From positions 12,574,501 through 12,638,500 of the forward strand of contig CM074858.1 in NCBI GenBank assembly GCA_037501455.1: DNA of 64,000 nucleotides, in the 5' to 3' direction. The notes below the pieces were generated by a model, which saw only the letters and a list, made by a program, of their open reading frames with translations, was not told the origin of the DNA and made no database searches. A program made the translations under genes and the position numbers. Of this stretch, positions 1 through 13,575 are shown piece after piece. Source of the stretch: Lantana camara. Its lineage: Eukaryota > Streptophyta > Magnoliopsida > Lamiales > Verbenaceae. How positions within the stretch are numbered: the stretch's first letter is position 1; every line of letters begins with the position of its first letter.

Positions 1-347
1 CAAATGTTTCATGAGGAAACAAATGCCTAGATCTTTATAGATTAAGCAATTAGAAAATAAATAGTTCCCAATAGTCTATTACATCAGTCATTAGAAAAAG
101 AAACGGAAGTAAGAAAAACCTGAGCATAAATTTTCTCTTTCCACTAATTAATGAAAAAGTTATTTCAAACATTCATATGGGCCATAGATGATTTAACACC
201 TACCTTCATGCAGTACCCCCATGTAGCCATTTCAAGGGAACATTATGCACGTACGAAGATAAAAAACTCAAACTTCAACCGACCAAGTTCCCAATCAATG
301 TTACTAGGCTTTTCATAAGTTATCAAACAATAGTTATTGCTACATAC
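1..347. other. Left-edge stretch, probably intron of the TWD40-2-like gene
   Basis: On the minus strand this follows the donor of the last resolved exon of the TWD40-2-like gene (AG|GTATGT, exon end at 348). I do not find the next exon I would expect from the family in any frame here. The stretch is therefore read as intron, with the remaining exons beyond the left edge. A small GT-ended open piece around 200-230 on the minus strand was not assigned. Confidence 0.4.
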
Positions 348-3300
348 CTAATGCATGCATATCCCAACTGGCGAAATCGATGGAACAAATGTGAGGTTGG
401 GGGACATCGAGGATAATCCCTTGAACGCAAAAACTCATCTTTCAATGCAGACAAAGCAGTAGAAAAGCGAAGTGCTTTGATTGCATAGATTCCCCTCGAC
501 ACCTGAGGCAGAGAATTGGAAAGTTGAGAACATGTTTTTAAGATACTGATAAATTTGATGGTAATAACAGACCTGAGTGAATTGAGGGCCAGATTGTGAT
601 AGTGATACAGCAAGATCACCGCAAACTGGAGAACCTCTAGCAAGAATATCGAGTGATCTTGGAGTAATACGCAGGCTATCAAACCTTCATTCAGACAATA
701 CTAAACATGTCATAATTAGATTCAAGATGTGTCAACAATCAAACTATGTACCAGAGAGAAAGTTATTCAACAAAGCTATTGTTTGATCATTTACAGGCAA
801 GAGCCAAATAAGAGCCCAAAAATAACCTTGACGTTATTTGGTAAAGGACTTCAGAAAGATCAAGCTTCTGCTCAAAATGCTGCTGCATTGTAGCAAATCC
901 AATAAGCAGTGGCTCAAGTAGCCCAACAAGACAATGCTTGATCTCAAATTTCTTCTTTTGCTTAACATTTATTTCAGTTGTATTTGCAAGCAACAGACGA
1001 TCATTCAGAGCACCAAGCAGCACTGGATCATGGCAGTCAATATTGAAACCTCAGAAAAAGAGTTGGATAGAGAATAACAAAAAACATCCAGAGTATACAA
1101 ATAGTCATCAATGGAACCGTTTGGAGCAAATATAAGTTATCAACCTGCATTAGCCATACTGATTGAGAGGATGGTCCTAACTTTTCCATCCCAACCAAGC
1201 ATGTTAACAGAAGTGGCTGTAGAAAAGAGAAGTGCTGGCCCAAGCCACAGCAGAGATCTAAAGTAATCAAATGTTAAGGGGCCATATACATTCAAAGATC
1301 AGAATAATACAAGAAACAGGTAACATATACATAAAAACAAGAGCAAGGCATAGATAGACAAATAGATAGACAGAGGGAGGGAGAGAGAGATCAGAGGGCA
1401 TGAAGGATATTGAAGGATGTCCTTTGTCAAATTTTGCAGTACTACTAGCCAATATATCTAAATCAGCTGTAACAATGAGAACACGTTGTGTGGTCAATAT
1501 GCCAGCAACATATCCCCTGAGTGTTTCTTGCCATTGTACCTAAACAAGACAGTTTGGACAATGTCTTAGAAGCTTCCATCTGATTATATTCGATTCCGGA
1601 AAAGAAAAGATATGGATTACTTTCTTATTCAGCTTTACGAATAATGTCAAAAGAAAGCCAAGAAAGAAAAGACAAACTGGCTATTATGATGATTTCATGT
1701 TCAAGTTCCTTGAAAAAGATTATTATAGAGCACCAACTCTACAAGTGTCGCCAGCAAGACTCTAATCAAACGATTATTCATATTGCCCATGCATCAATAA
1801 ACCATCAATTGATGGAGGTGAAATTAAGAAAATCGAATTATCTGCTTCTGATAAAGCAACAGTATGCTTAATCAACACAATGAAACAGGTTTGACAACAT
1901 TATTGAACTTTTCAGAAGGCACTTTTAATAGAGGAAAAATTGTTTTCAGTAACTGCTGAATAGAACCTGAATAATTACCTGAAGTACAGTTTCATTTAAT
2001 TTCAACCTGATGAGTTTTTGCCCTTCAGCTTTTGTTGATATGTAATGCCCATCAGTACTAGGAAGACGGTATCCAAGGATAAGTTTCCCCAAGCCAATCT
2101 GATCCCCGTGAGAAGCAAACATCACAGTTGACTCTACAAAAGAACTCTTGATCAAAACCTAGTCAATTCATTCAAGTATAGATAAAAACATAGACAGGTT
2201 GCTTCTTTAAGCACCTAATGGAGTGGAAAAGATACGATCAACTTCACTTTCAAATACGAACTGCATGGGGCCCTTAATACTAGCAGCTTCAGTTTCCACA
2301 GGCAGATTTTCATCACCTATCATATTTTTTTCAAATGATTCTTGCGAAGCAGCTCCAGGTAAAATATATAAAGAAAGTGCTGTCTTATCCTCATCGAGAA
2401 TAGCAAATTGATTTTCATTAAGACCAACAAAGGCTGCATCTGCACCTGAAATATTTGCAAAAATGGGTTAGTCAATATATTGCTTTCATGTGCACTCAAA
2501 TACAATAATAATCAACGAGGACAGAACAGACCCTTGATTGTGGTAACTTTACTATTCGCAAATTGAGGATCTGTGTTCTCCCAGTACAGAACTACCTCAT
2601 TTGACCCACCACTGAACTCATAAACGACAAGAAATAGGTGCTGCTTTTTACTGTAAAAGATGTATTTCTGATGAATTTCGACATTTCCAGGAATCTGAAA
2701 ACAGAAGATGAGTTTCAGTTCCTCTCACAGGCTAAGTATTAAGGAACAATAATTAACAAATAACCAAAATTGAATATTACCGAAGGGTAAAGCTTTTTGT
2801 AGATATTTTCACCTCCAGAAGTGAGATTATAAGCCATGAGGTTTGGCCCTTCAATATAAAAAGCCCTGACAGGATAATGAAGAATACGGTTCTGTTTACT
2901 GAAGAAATTTAGCTCCAGATGGAGAGGCTGCCAAATTTAGTTAATCAGAATCTATGTCAATCAGAACTGTATTATCTATGCATGTCACTGAAGCAATAAT
3001 ATCTGTAAAATTACCTGGCAAACAGGAAAGTCTCTTAAGTGATTTTTACTATCCAAAATAGTTATAAGAGGCAGTCGAGATATTGGAGCACTCTTTGCAT
3101 GACCTTCCATGAAATGCTGCAACAAACAGGAAGAGCTGATAAACAAACTGTTAATCACTGAAACGTCAGAGTAAATATTTAATTTAGGGGCTGAACCATC
3201 AAATTGATTCATCTTCTTAAGTGGTTAGTTGTGACATAAAATCTCAAAACATATCAACGGAAATACTAACATGATGCGCGTGATATATACCTTACTAGTT

Positions 3301-6300
3301 AGCTGGTAACTGTAGAAGTTGCATAACTCCACATTTATGAACAAAAATGCCCATTATAATGACAAACAATCTTACATTTAATATGTAAACTTCCAATGTC
3401 CTCTAAAAAAGATAATTTCAATGTCCTCTGGGTTTGCTACGTAAGTTGATTTGCAGGTTGACATAACCCATTAAAAGATATCTATTTGCATCCTCAATTG
3501 TAAAAGCAAGTCAGACAAAAATCTCGTGAAGAAAACTGCAAAATTTGATTAGTATTGAAATAAACAAATAAAGTACTATCCTATCATTTTTTTTCAAGAA
3601 CATTTCATCTTTAGAGTTCAGTCATAATATTTAATTTTCTTTACTTCAACTATCAACTTTAACTCTAAAAATAGTTCCTGATATTTTCATATTTCACGTA
3701 TCGAGCAAATTTTATATTTATTGCTTCAATGTGGAGCATTTTGCCTTTCCCTCTAGTAAATTCATCTCAACAGCAAGAATGTGGACTAGGCAGCAAGGGC
3801 CTTGATGTGGCAGGAGAATATCTTTAACACAAGCTTGTACCAGTTCAAACATCAAAGTTTAGAATATAACCTCGACGTTGAGGACAATGTAGAAGAATTA
3901 CTTTTATTCATTAGATGTTAAAAAAATGACAAAAAGCCAAATGTAATAGGGTAGGATAGAAATTAGCATACACTGTATAGAAAAGCCTTCCTTGCTATGT
4001 CTGAGATTGTAAGCTGGCTTTGGCTGACAAAAGGAAAAGAAAGAGTCAATAATGCAACAATAGAATTTTCTATAATCCACAAGTAATCAAAAGCACCAAC
4101 ATTCCCAAAATATGGATAAATCCTGTGGTTATTTTTTGCTGATTCACAAATAATCTCGCACCAGCGATTTTTACATTCTGGGTTTTCTAGTTCTCTTCAT
4201 TATGACCGTCACACTCACAGCTACACTGGGACAATCATGAACTCCTAGCTACACGCAGATAATCGTGATTAAACAACAATTAAATAGGATATTTATCATT
4301 CATGGTAATAAGGTTGCATGTGATTAAGCTTAATCTTTATGACCTATAGGATATTCCTTATAAATTAAGTGAATCCAGCTCGGACAGGACTTGATCATTC
4401 TATTGTTAGTTATGCTTCTTATCCAACTAAAAACCACCATTTGCCAGTTATGTATAAATACCAAATTAAGTGGTAACAAGGCAAAAATGAGAGTTTTATA
4501 CTGCAGTAAAGGATATCTACAAGGTGGAACTCTGTAGGCAAAACCAGAAAAACAGTACACCATCCACTAGAAAGAAGTTGGATAAGCAACTGGGTAACTG
4601 GGGATCAAATAATATAAATAAGGGGATGTGCAGGTAAAACAAGAAGCATTTTCAAGGGTGGGCTTCTATTTACTGCCCATAACTAAGATGTCATGAGTGT
4701 ATAAGTTGATTGATACTCTGGAATTGACTTTAGTCATCCTCTGTTACAGTTTTTTTCCCCACAAGCATATCAAATGGCATGGAGCATACTGAATGCAAAT
4801 GTTATTATAAGCATATTATTCATACACCTTTCTGTCATTCACGAATTGTGTGCCCTGATATTATGCCGAGCAAAATACCCTTGGTAAGATCTGAATCTTA
4901 GAGGGGTGTTAATGTAAAATGAGATACATAAAATGGGCAAATATGACTGGCGAATGGAAAATTTATCAAGTTGATGATGTTGAGAGTTATAGTGGCCTCC
5001 CTAATATATACAACAAACAACAGTCATTCTTTAATTTGTTTAAGAAAAATGAATTATTCAAGTACCTCTTCCTAGCATGTAGAAAGAGAAAAGGTGCTTT
5101 CACAAAAAAATGAGATTGGAGTGAATCCCTACTATTTATTTTCCCTCTCATTTATTTACTTAAAAATCACGTACTTATTTTTTTTCTTTGGTGGTGGTGG
5201 TGGTACTTATTTTTTTGGTACTTATTGTTCTGGTGAAGACAAACATACCACTTTGGTGTAGCGGTATAAACTGGGCATCAGAATTGTGATACTTGTATAA
5301 AGGAGTATAACAAAAGCAATGTTATACACTTTGACAGCAGATCTCATGTGACAAATATTACCCAAAATTACACACAGAGGAAAAAAAGGAAAAGGAAAAG
5401 GAAAAAATAGCTAAGCAACCAGCTTCTGAACTAACCCTTTCATATGATGCTCCTGCAGTTGGGCTTGCAGTTGGTGATCAGCTAATATACCAGATGAACC
5501 AAGGGAAGCCAGTTTTTCCTTCAATACAGAGGCTGCATAACAAATCATAGTTAGCAACAAAAGGCAAAAAGTAACATATGCCAGTCATAATTGGACGGAA
5601 CGAAATGAAAATCTGATGATTCAATTAAATCATTTGGCCACATTATCTTACAGAGGTCAGAGCTTGAATCACATGATCCAAGAACACTGGTAAGATTGTT
5701 TTACCCTTTTCATAGCTAATTCAGCAAAATCAAAAGTTGGGCCCAATTAAAAATCAAATACAAACATCTATGAGAGATTAAGATTTTCACTGTTTGCAAA
5801 GTTGCGAACATTTAATAGGACAGACCACAAGCATACCACAGGAGTGGCTAAAACTTGGCATAGAAATATGTAAAAGTAAGAATGAGATTAACAATCTAGC
5901 GATGTCTTCAAAAGCAACTCCAATACATGTAAACTATTGACAGTTAAAGCTGGATATTACCCAGGAAATCCAACTATAAACCATAAAATTGCAAATACCA
6001 CAAGAGAGTGTTGCAATCTGCCACAAGGAAAGCCAAGATAAATTATCGTTCAATTAATAAGAATCCAATTAAGCAATCACCTGATGATCCCCTAGCACTT
6101 TGCAAAACAGCAAAGAGTTGTTTCCGGCCCTCTCTGGTATATGCAGCTCTATTCTTGCGGTTATCCCCCCCAGTCATGCTCTGTTCAGAACCAAACTATC
6201 TTATCGTTGACTGTCCTCCAACCATCTTATTATGTGACCAAAATCTCATAGGGATAAGGATGCTTACTGCAAAAAGCAATGTCGCTAGATTCAACTTTGG

Positions 6301-9300
6301 GTGCACTGCCAAACCTCTTATTCGTGGAAGCGGATAAACAGCTTCTCCACCTTGCTGAGATAGAATGCGAGGGATGTCAATAGATTCAATAGCTGCAGAA
6401 TAGGATAAGAGGAGAAGCAATTAGATATAATAAAATCACTTTAACAGAAAAAAGCTGAAAGCACAAGGCTTGCTCAAAATAGAGGAGCCAAAAACTTTAG
6501 ATTAACCTTCATTCACAATTAAAATGCCATTGCCAACATCAAGCAAAGATAAACGATGGAGCAAGAATAAAATATGCAGAACCATCAAATTCTGAGGAAA
6601 ACATTTCCATGACAATAAAAAATAATTGCTGGAGTAGCTTAGCATACAAGACATCAGATTTTAATCTTAATCTTTGAGAAGATCAGAATCATAATAATCA
6701 ATGATTACTTCCGGATGTATCTCGTCAAAATGTTCTTTTCACGAAGTACAGATCACTAAAGATCACAGCAAAACTAATTATCAAAATGGAAAAATATACC
6801 GGTAAAAAGAATTCCAATCCCTGACTTGAAAACTCCCTAGGCGCATAAAATGCTCACAATTGAGGCAGCATGTTAAATTATCTAGAAACCATGGAGATGG
6901 ATCTTCCATATGTATATTCCACTATGAGTGTCTACTCCTTTTACTAGCGTAAGCCAGCTTGAACCACAGAAAACAAAAATCAAAAATGCTAGAGAAAAAA
7001 TAAGGAAAATATCATCAAAGCCAAAAACCGAAGCCTTCCCCAGAGTAATGGATGCAAGCACAAAATTTTTTAAATGAAAGTAAACTACATATCCATCAGA
7101 TGTAGAATCCTTCTCCATTTTTATTTATCTATACAGATACAACCATCTCCTCAATTGAATTTCCTTTCAGCAAGACAATGCAAGTTTACCTTGTCAATTG
7201 AAAGGGACGTTCAAGAATTAATTAATGCACATTTAATCTTGACTATGAGGCAGGAATGGATGCACTGAATAATTCAATACCTACTGAACCTTAAAAACAT
7301 TATATTTGGAATAGATCACCGAAATAGCATCACGGCAACATCTTTGTACATAAATACTACCCTCAAACGAACAGAAGTATAGTGCCCAACTAACCAGCAG
7401 CCTCGAAAAAATTTGCTTGCATAGGAGGTCTGTTAGGATTCACGACTACTCGAGTTTTCCATACTTGCATACTTCCATCTTTGGACAAAGTGACGAGCAA
7501 CCGCATCATTGGGAGCCATGCCACCGATGTGATTGGTTGTGAACCCACTTGTGTACTAGAGTGCATGTCAGGACAAAGAGAAAAGAACATCAGTATTCAA
7601 GAAAAATGTCTAGACACTCAAATACCAAATCCAATTAAGACAAACAAGATGGTCACATGATGGTCTCACTAATTATGCCATATCCACTTTATACATAAGC
7701 TGGAACCCAGGCATCGTACTGTCTCAACTTATAGTGCAAGCTCTTACAACTAATGTCACGGATAGCTTTAGAGACAAAATTAATAGAGGTAATGATGTAG
7801 CAAAATGAAGAACAATATATAGAAAGGTTCAGGCACAATTAATGAATCAAGAATGAAAAAGACATCATAAAACAACACACAAAGGGCGAACAGGTTTATA
7901 ATGTACGCTTTTCTCCACTAATTACTAGTCAATTAGCCAACTCTCAGACAACAACTTAGTGGTAAAATCTAGTAACAGATCAAAAACTAAGGGTGGAACC
8001 AAGAGAATAGAGATATATGTCTAACTTACATTCCAATCATCAAAGGTCTTTCTGTGGATACATCCCATGCCAATAGTGTCCCTCGCCTATCACCAACAAA
8101 AATCCATTCCAATGTAGGATGGAACGCAAATGCACCAGCACCTTGTAGCCTGATGGTGTTATCAACTGAAAAGGCATCAATAAATCAATAATCCATCCCG
8201 AGAGGGAATCAACAGTTTTTAGTAAAGCTAAATTTTCATGAATTCCAGCAGAAAAAGAGAGTATATGGACATAGAAGTAGCATTCACTCTTACGCTGCAG
8301 GGTGTAGTGAACTGCATATGTATGGATATTGTAAGCTCGAATCAAACCATCTTGATAAGCCACATACTGGTCACACAGGTAAACAGACAAAAATCAGTTC
8401 TGGTTAGTGGGTATTATTTGACACAGACAAGAATACTAGCACAAGCAATTTGATGTTACGAGATTCCAGTTAAACTCTTACCAGAGCGGGAAGGCGAGGA
8501 TGACAAGCAAGATTAACTATAGGTTTCTTCAGGTCGGTCTTTATTTTTGTTGGTGCTTTTCCACCTTCCACAGTTCCAACAACTGGAAAAGGCAATAATA
8601 TAAATTCAGAAGAAGGTAACCAAAACAACTTGGAAAGAGCTCACAAAAGTAATTGGGAAAGGTCTCCTTGCTCATTCAAGAAAACAAAAAACAAATTAAA
8701 GAAATTTGAGCAAATTCTCCACCTGTCACACTCATTTTCTTATGGAAGCCAAAAAAGACAACGGGCTGAAGCGGAGTCAAGGCAAGATGGACTTCAGTGT
8801 CAATAGATATCTGTTCCGATCTCTTTTCAGGTGAATGTAATACACAAGTTTGTTCATTGTCAAAGTCACATGACCTGATCGTACAATCCTGCATATAGGA
8901 AAAGGATGCGGCCACATAAGAAGAGGCAATCAGATCTACATTTTTGCTGAACTGGATTCAAAATTTTCAAATGTCAAATTAAGAGATATTATGCATATGA
9001 AAAGCTAAACAATTTGAAGAACTTATACATTGTTAAAGCTCTACTGTCAGTGGATAATGAAAGTGAACCTTAAAAAGAAAAGAAAAAAAAAAAGGGAGTC
9101 TGTCATAAACATCAAATATTAACAACACATGGAGAAAAGATAAGTTATTACCAACAATACAAATTAAATATGATTCAACAATTATACTTCACAAGGCAGA
9201 GATTTCATAATCAAATTTCTGACAAGGAAAAAACGTCCATCAATAATCTCCAAATCTCATACCGCTCTATCGTTTTCCATAGCAGTTTATGTTCAATTCG

Positions 9301-9965
9301 GAGGATGTTATGGATATTCATCTACCAACGTTGATATTCAAGGATGATTCTGTTATTTGTTGCTATAAAATTGATCACCTATTTTCCACCCCCACTTATT
9401 ATTAAACGAAACAGGTGCATTTCTAGCCACAATATGAAATGCATCACAAGACCATGGCAATCAATAATCAAGGTACCTTCTCCATGATTCCAAAAACTTC
9501 AATTAAGATCCCAACTAAACATGTAAACTCAACAAAGTCTTTTCTTCTTATCCTCAATTCTATTTTTTCGTACTTACCGGAGTGGTTGAGGAAAATCTAA
9601 TACTGAGTAAAGAAATGAGCACTGACCTCAAGTATAGCAATAAGTGAATGGCCAGCGGTGGGGCTATACTCCATTCGGACAACAGGTGAGCCTATGTCCA
9701 CAGACGCAATCTTACTTCCGGTATACGCATCAAACTCTGTACAAACACAAAAAACAACAATTCAATTTACTCGCCCTCTTTTCAAAAGAAATTGAGATGC
9801 AAAAAGAAATCATCATGCTTAATTAAATATACCGATGATGTAAGTGCCTATGGCAGCGGAAACGAGCGCCTGATTCGGGTGGAATGCGGCGGCGTGAGGT
9901 TGTAAGGGTTTGGAGCTCCGACCAGCGTGCCGGAGATCCAGATGCTGCAACGTCGCCCACTCCAT
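348..9965 (-). CDS. TWD40-2: TWD40-2-like WD40 protein, TPLATE complex subunit (3' end outside window)
   Basis: Twenty-one exons read on the minus strand: 9965-9833, 9736-9627, 8888-8723, 8582-8482, 8366-8294, 8165-8030, 7555-7395, 6392-6268, 6180-6081, 5532-5436, 4017-3972, 3116-3015, 2927-2781, 2694-2532, 2445-2215, 2133-1979, 1539-1411, 1262-1145, 1022-827, 684-573, 502-348. Lengths sum to 2756 nt and every junction keeps the frame. The start MEWATLQHLDLRHAG, the run DCTIRSCDFDNEQTCVLHSP and SKDGSMQVWKT mark an N-terminal WD40 propeller (about residues 1-330). LTISDIARKAFLYSHFMEGH and CPPTSHLFHRFRQLGYACIR mark the following helical part. From memory of the family this is the Arabidopsis At5g24710 type. 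That protein is one of the eight TPLATE complex subunits and acts at the plasma membrane in clathrin-mediated endocytosis. The last third lies off the left edge. No stop or frameshift is seen, so the copy looks functional. The longest intron is 4018-5435. Confidence 0.93.
1263..1410 (-). other. U12-type AT-AC intron in the TWD40-2-like gene
   Basis: Exon 17 ends in TCA at 1411 and exon 18 starts with TTT at 1262, giving GHPS|FRSLLW as expected for the family. No GT-AG pair gives that junction. The 148-nt intron begins ATATCCTT (1410-1403), the U12 AT-AC donor consensus. It carries CCCCTTAAC at 1281-1273, close to the U12 branch consensus, and ends in AC at 1264-1263, about 11 nt from the branch A. 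All three U12 signals fit, and the exon lengths on both sides keep phase 0. Confidence 0.9.
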
Positions 9966-10330
9966 CGGGGAACAATCTCAGCTATCTGTCCCCAATATAA
10001 TTCAGTAGAATAACGGAAATGGATCCAATCCAAACATATACCTGCGAAAAAATGAACTCCTTCAACTACCAATCACGGATCGCTTGCAAAATGCCTCAAA
10101 CACACTGAAGAATCTCCGATCCGGATAAATAAGATCAGTAATCTTAGCCACTCTCGAACATGAGATGATTTTTCGCTGGCGAAAACTATCTGAAACAATC
10201 TCCAATTCCAATCAGGAATATTTGACAATTCTGGACCACCAAGCCGAGGTTTTCTTCTCTATGGGATCGAGCTTTTCGGCAATCCTACTATGAGGAAAAA
10301 TTTCTGAACTCTGATGTAAGAAAGAAATGA
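9966..10330 (-). promoter_or_regulatory. 5' UTR and proximal promoter region of the TWD40-2-like gene
   Basis: This is the stretch directly upstream of the minus-strand start codon at 9965. It has mixed composition (less AT-rich than the DNA beyond 10330) and no convincing long frame. A leader is expected here. I could not fix a TATA box or transcription start. Confidence 0.35.
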
Positions 10331-11949
10331 CACTAATGCCCTTCAACTAGAAACATTAACAGTAACTTTGAGAATTTGTTGCGAGGCGGAAAAGAGCTAT
10401 AGGATATTTGGAAATTAACTACAGTTAAATTTTTTTAATTTTTAAAATGAACCAATTTCAAAAAAAACTACCCATTAATTTGGAGATTTTTACTTTACTT
10501 CCAAAAAAATTTATACTACATAATAAGAATAAATATTGCATTAGAACATTTTAGTACTACAAAATTATATAACATATTTTGAGAGTGATGAAAATTTATA
10601 CAACATAATAGGATATAAATACTGCATTATATCATATTCATACTACATGTGGAGAGTAAAATAAAAATTTGATATTCAATTGAAAAGTTAAGTATAAATA
10701 TGATACCCAAATAGGGATTTATCTAGCATTACCGTTTTAAAATAAAAGTTACAAACTATCAATTAATTACTGTTTCTCCTAGTGCTTGCCATCTGTTTTA
10801 TCCACGGTTTGTAAAAGAAAATTGACATCCCAAAATGATGCACTCAAACAATAATAATATTTTTCTTCTATTTCTGTTTTAAAGTAGTTGTATTCATAAT
10901 ATTGCATATGTTGCTCCTCGATCGATCCAATTAATTAGTCACTTTTCAAATTAGTTGATCTTTTCTCTATAAACATAGATGTCCGCATCCTAAAATATGA
11001 CGTTGTAATCAAATTTTATTTTAGAATTCATCTTTCTTAAATGAATTTTATATTTACTAATAAATTGAACTTTCTATTTAAATTTTATCAACACTATTGA
11101 TCAGATTAGTTCAAACTGATCGATCTACATAAACATAAACATATTTTTTTTGAAGGAGAGTGTACTAAAATATTGCATAAACCTCACAAAAACAAAATCA
11201 GAGAAAAATAAAAGATACAACAAGAAGAATTATGTTGAAAATTCAAGTTAAGTTATGTTCTCGAATAGTCACAAACATGGGTCACATACACAATAATGCT
11301 TTCTTCTTTAATAGATATCTCATATTTATTACATGGGAGGTATCCATATGAGTGTTAGGCATTACTACACAATGAGGTGACACAATATTTTTAGAAACAT
11401 TAGTACAATACGGGTTAGGCAGGGCATATGCCTAAAATTTGCAATTTGAGCCATTTGGGGTGGGAAAATAGGATTCATATTGGGCCAGGCTAAGTTAACA
11501 ATTTGCTGGTTCTATTCTAACCCTAATGACCCAATTAGCTATTATTTCAAGATTGGGCTTTAGATAATAGAAAGTTGGGTCATAAAGTGTAATCAAAGTG
11601 AAAAAAACGTACGGCCTTTTCTTCGATTTTATTAGATGAGTTATTTCAAATTTCCAGTAGGCAATGCCTCATTAGTCGAGAGCACTCAAGAGTGTCACTG
11701 CAATCTGCATCGTCCAAAAATTGTGATCGAGAAACACAAGGAAAAGAATGCCTAAAATTGGTGTTTTTCATATTCAATCTTATATTCACTTATATTCGAT
11801 TTATCAATAAAGACGCATCAAGAATTCAGAGGAGGGAAAGGAGAAGGAAACTCGAAAACCAAAAAAATTGGCCTAACTAAGAGCCCACATGATGAGATAG
11901 CGAGCTCGGTAAGGAGACGAGCTCACAAACAATTCAAAAGTGCAAAAAA
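10331..11949. other. AT-rich intergenic DNA, nothing recognised
   Basis: The sequence is strongly AT-rich with only short, unrelated frames. I see no gene, RNA gene or complete transposon end. Confidence 0.5.
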
Positions 11950-12265
11950 AAACCGATAAGCTTTGGAGTTCTTAAGAGATAAACGTTGGTTAGAAGACTA
12001 TTTTTTAAAAATGTCAAAAAACCTAGAATTCTTAAAAGATCAATGTTGATCAAAAGATACTATTTCTCCAAATAAGAATGTCAAAAGATCGATTCTTAAG
12101 AGATAAATGTCGATCGGAAGATTATTTTTTTCAAATAATAATCATACTATTTCTCCAAATAAGAGTGTCAAAAAAACGAGAAACTTTAGGATTTTTAGGA
12201 GATAAATGTTGATTAGAAGATTATTTCTCCAAATAAAAACGAGACTACTTCTCCAAATATTAACA
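11950..12265. repeat. Degenerate tandem repeat, about four copies
   Basis: A block of roughly 70-110 nt recurs about four times. Each copy contains a version of 'ttcttaagagataaatgt', then 'gatta', then 'tttctccaaataa' and 'gtcaaaaa'. Copies are diverged and vary in length. There are no terminal repeats or target duplication, so this is a local tandem repeat and not a transposon. No function is evident. Confidence 0.6.
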
Positions 12266-12966
12266 TATTGGATTCAAGAAAATTAATTAACAGTATTCTA
12301 AAAAGAGAAAGAACGACAGAACGCATCAATGTTAAATGATGATTATATCTAGAATCTACAGCATAAATTACTGAAGGATCAGTATCTAAAATCTACGGCA
12401 TGAAATTAGGAGGGAAAGAAAGAAATACGTATAAGGTCTCTACAACAATGATTGAAAATTCTGGAGGCGTCACTATTGCGGGAGCTTTAAGGCACAATCG
12501 CGATGCTGATATCTCTATGTTATTATTCTCAGCCCCACATTAGAAATTTAGACATACAAGTAGCTGAGAGCATCCAAGATATTGGGCCTCAATTGATCTC
12601 AGTGTCAACTCCTCTTTATGAAAGAATTATACCATCAATGAAAACAAAAACACTGAATTGCTACATTACATGTGCTTCCCCAATCATTTGTTTCCAAATG
12701 CTAATCATAAGCATATATCCCTTTCACTGCTTTTCTCTAAGCTTGTGTCCATTTCTACATAATCATAACATACGAATACAATACAAATATAATGATAAAA
12801 AAATTTATTAGTGTATCTCAATAAAATTATATTAAAAGTATTCATGTATATTACGGTAATAAATTAAAAAAATACTAATTTATTTAGTAAGAGCAAATTA
12901 TGTAGCTAGTGTATGTAAGATAATATCATGCCACGTGAATGGGAATACAAGCATTTGTAAATGAGT
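12266..12966. other. Intergenic DNA, nothing recognised
   Basis: One 102-codon plus-strand frame (12503-12811) lacks recognisable domains and sits in AT-rich sequence. I see no support for a gene. Confidence 0.4.
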
Positions 12967-13148
12967 ATGCGAAGTAGGGCCGGGCGTTTCGGGTCGGGTT
13001 TCGGGTACCCGACCCGACCCGATCGGGTAGCCAATTTCGGGTAAATCGGGTTTCGGGTCGGGTACCCGATACCCGACATAAAATTCGGGTCGGGTTTCGG
13101 GTAGAAAAATTCTACCCGATACCCGAATTTAATTTAATATATTATATA

Positions 13149-13178
<30 letters not shown>

Positions 13179-13179
<1 letters not shown>

Positions 13180-13355
13180 GTTAGCAAGGAAAGTTCTGAA
13201 TTTAAGGATCCTAATTGATTATATGATTGATCTTCCTTTATTAGATAGTGTTGTGTACATTATATATTCATTGTAAAGATTGTTCATAGAGAATTACATT
13301 GAAATCAATACAGAAACAATTCCTTCCAACCATATGGCATCTCTAATAGTTAACA
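13179..13355 (+). repeat. 5' LTR of the 3.3-kb copia element
   Basis: This 177-bp repeat begins TG and ends CA. It is identical to 16325-16501 except for one base (gattatatg here, gattctatg in the right copy). Confidence 0.93.
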
Positions 13356-13367
13356 TGGTATTAGAGC
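13356..13367 (+). other. Primer-binding site, initiator Met tRNA type
   Basis: TGGTATTAGAGC directly follows the LTR. It differs by one base from TGGTATCAGAGC, the common plant copia site complementary to the 3' end of initiator methionine tRNA. Confidence 0.85.
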
Positions 13368-13575
13368 GGGCAAAGATCCATTAAACGGATCCGACCCTTG
13401 CTCATCACGTACCCCAGCCTTACCTGATACATCAGCCATGGCCGACGACAGCAGTACGGCCAACTCCGGCAAGGAATCACATCAGCCCGCTGATTCCTTG
13501 GCCGCTCAGTTATCCAGCCTTCTCTAGAATCTGCAACCCAATCAAACCCCACCAAATCAACCAAATCAACCAACC

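Noticed and set aside
7074..7268. Plus-strand small frame inside the TWD40-2-like gene
   Set aside because: It lies in an intron of the minus-strand gene and has no recognisable domain.
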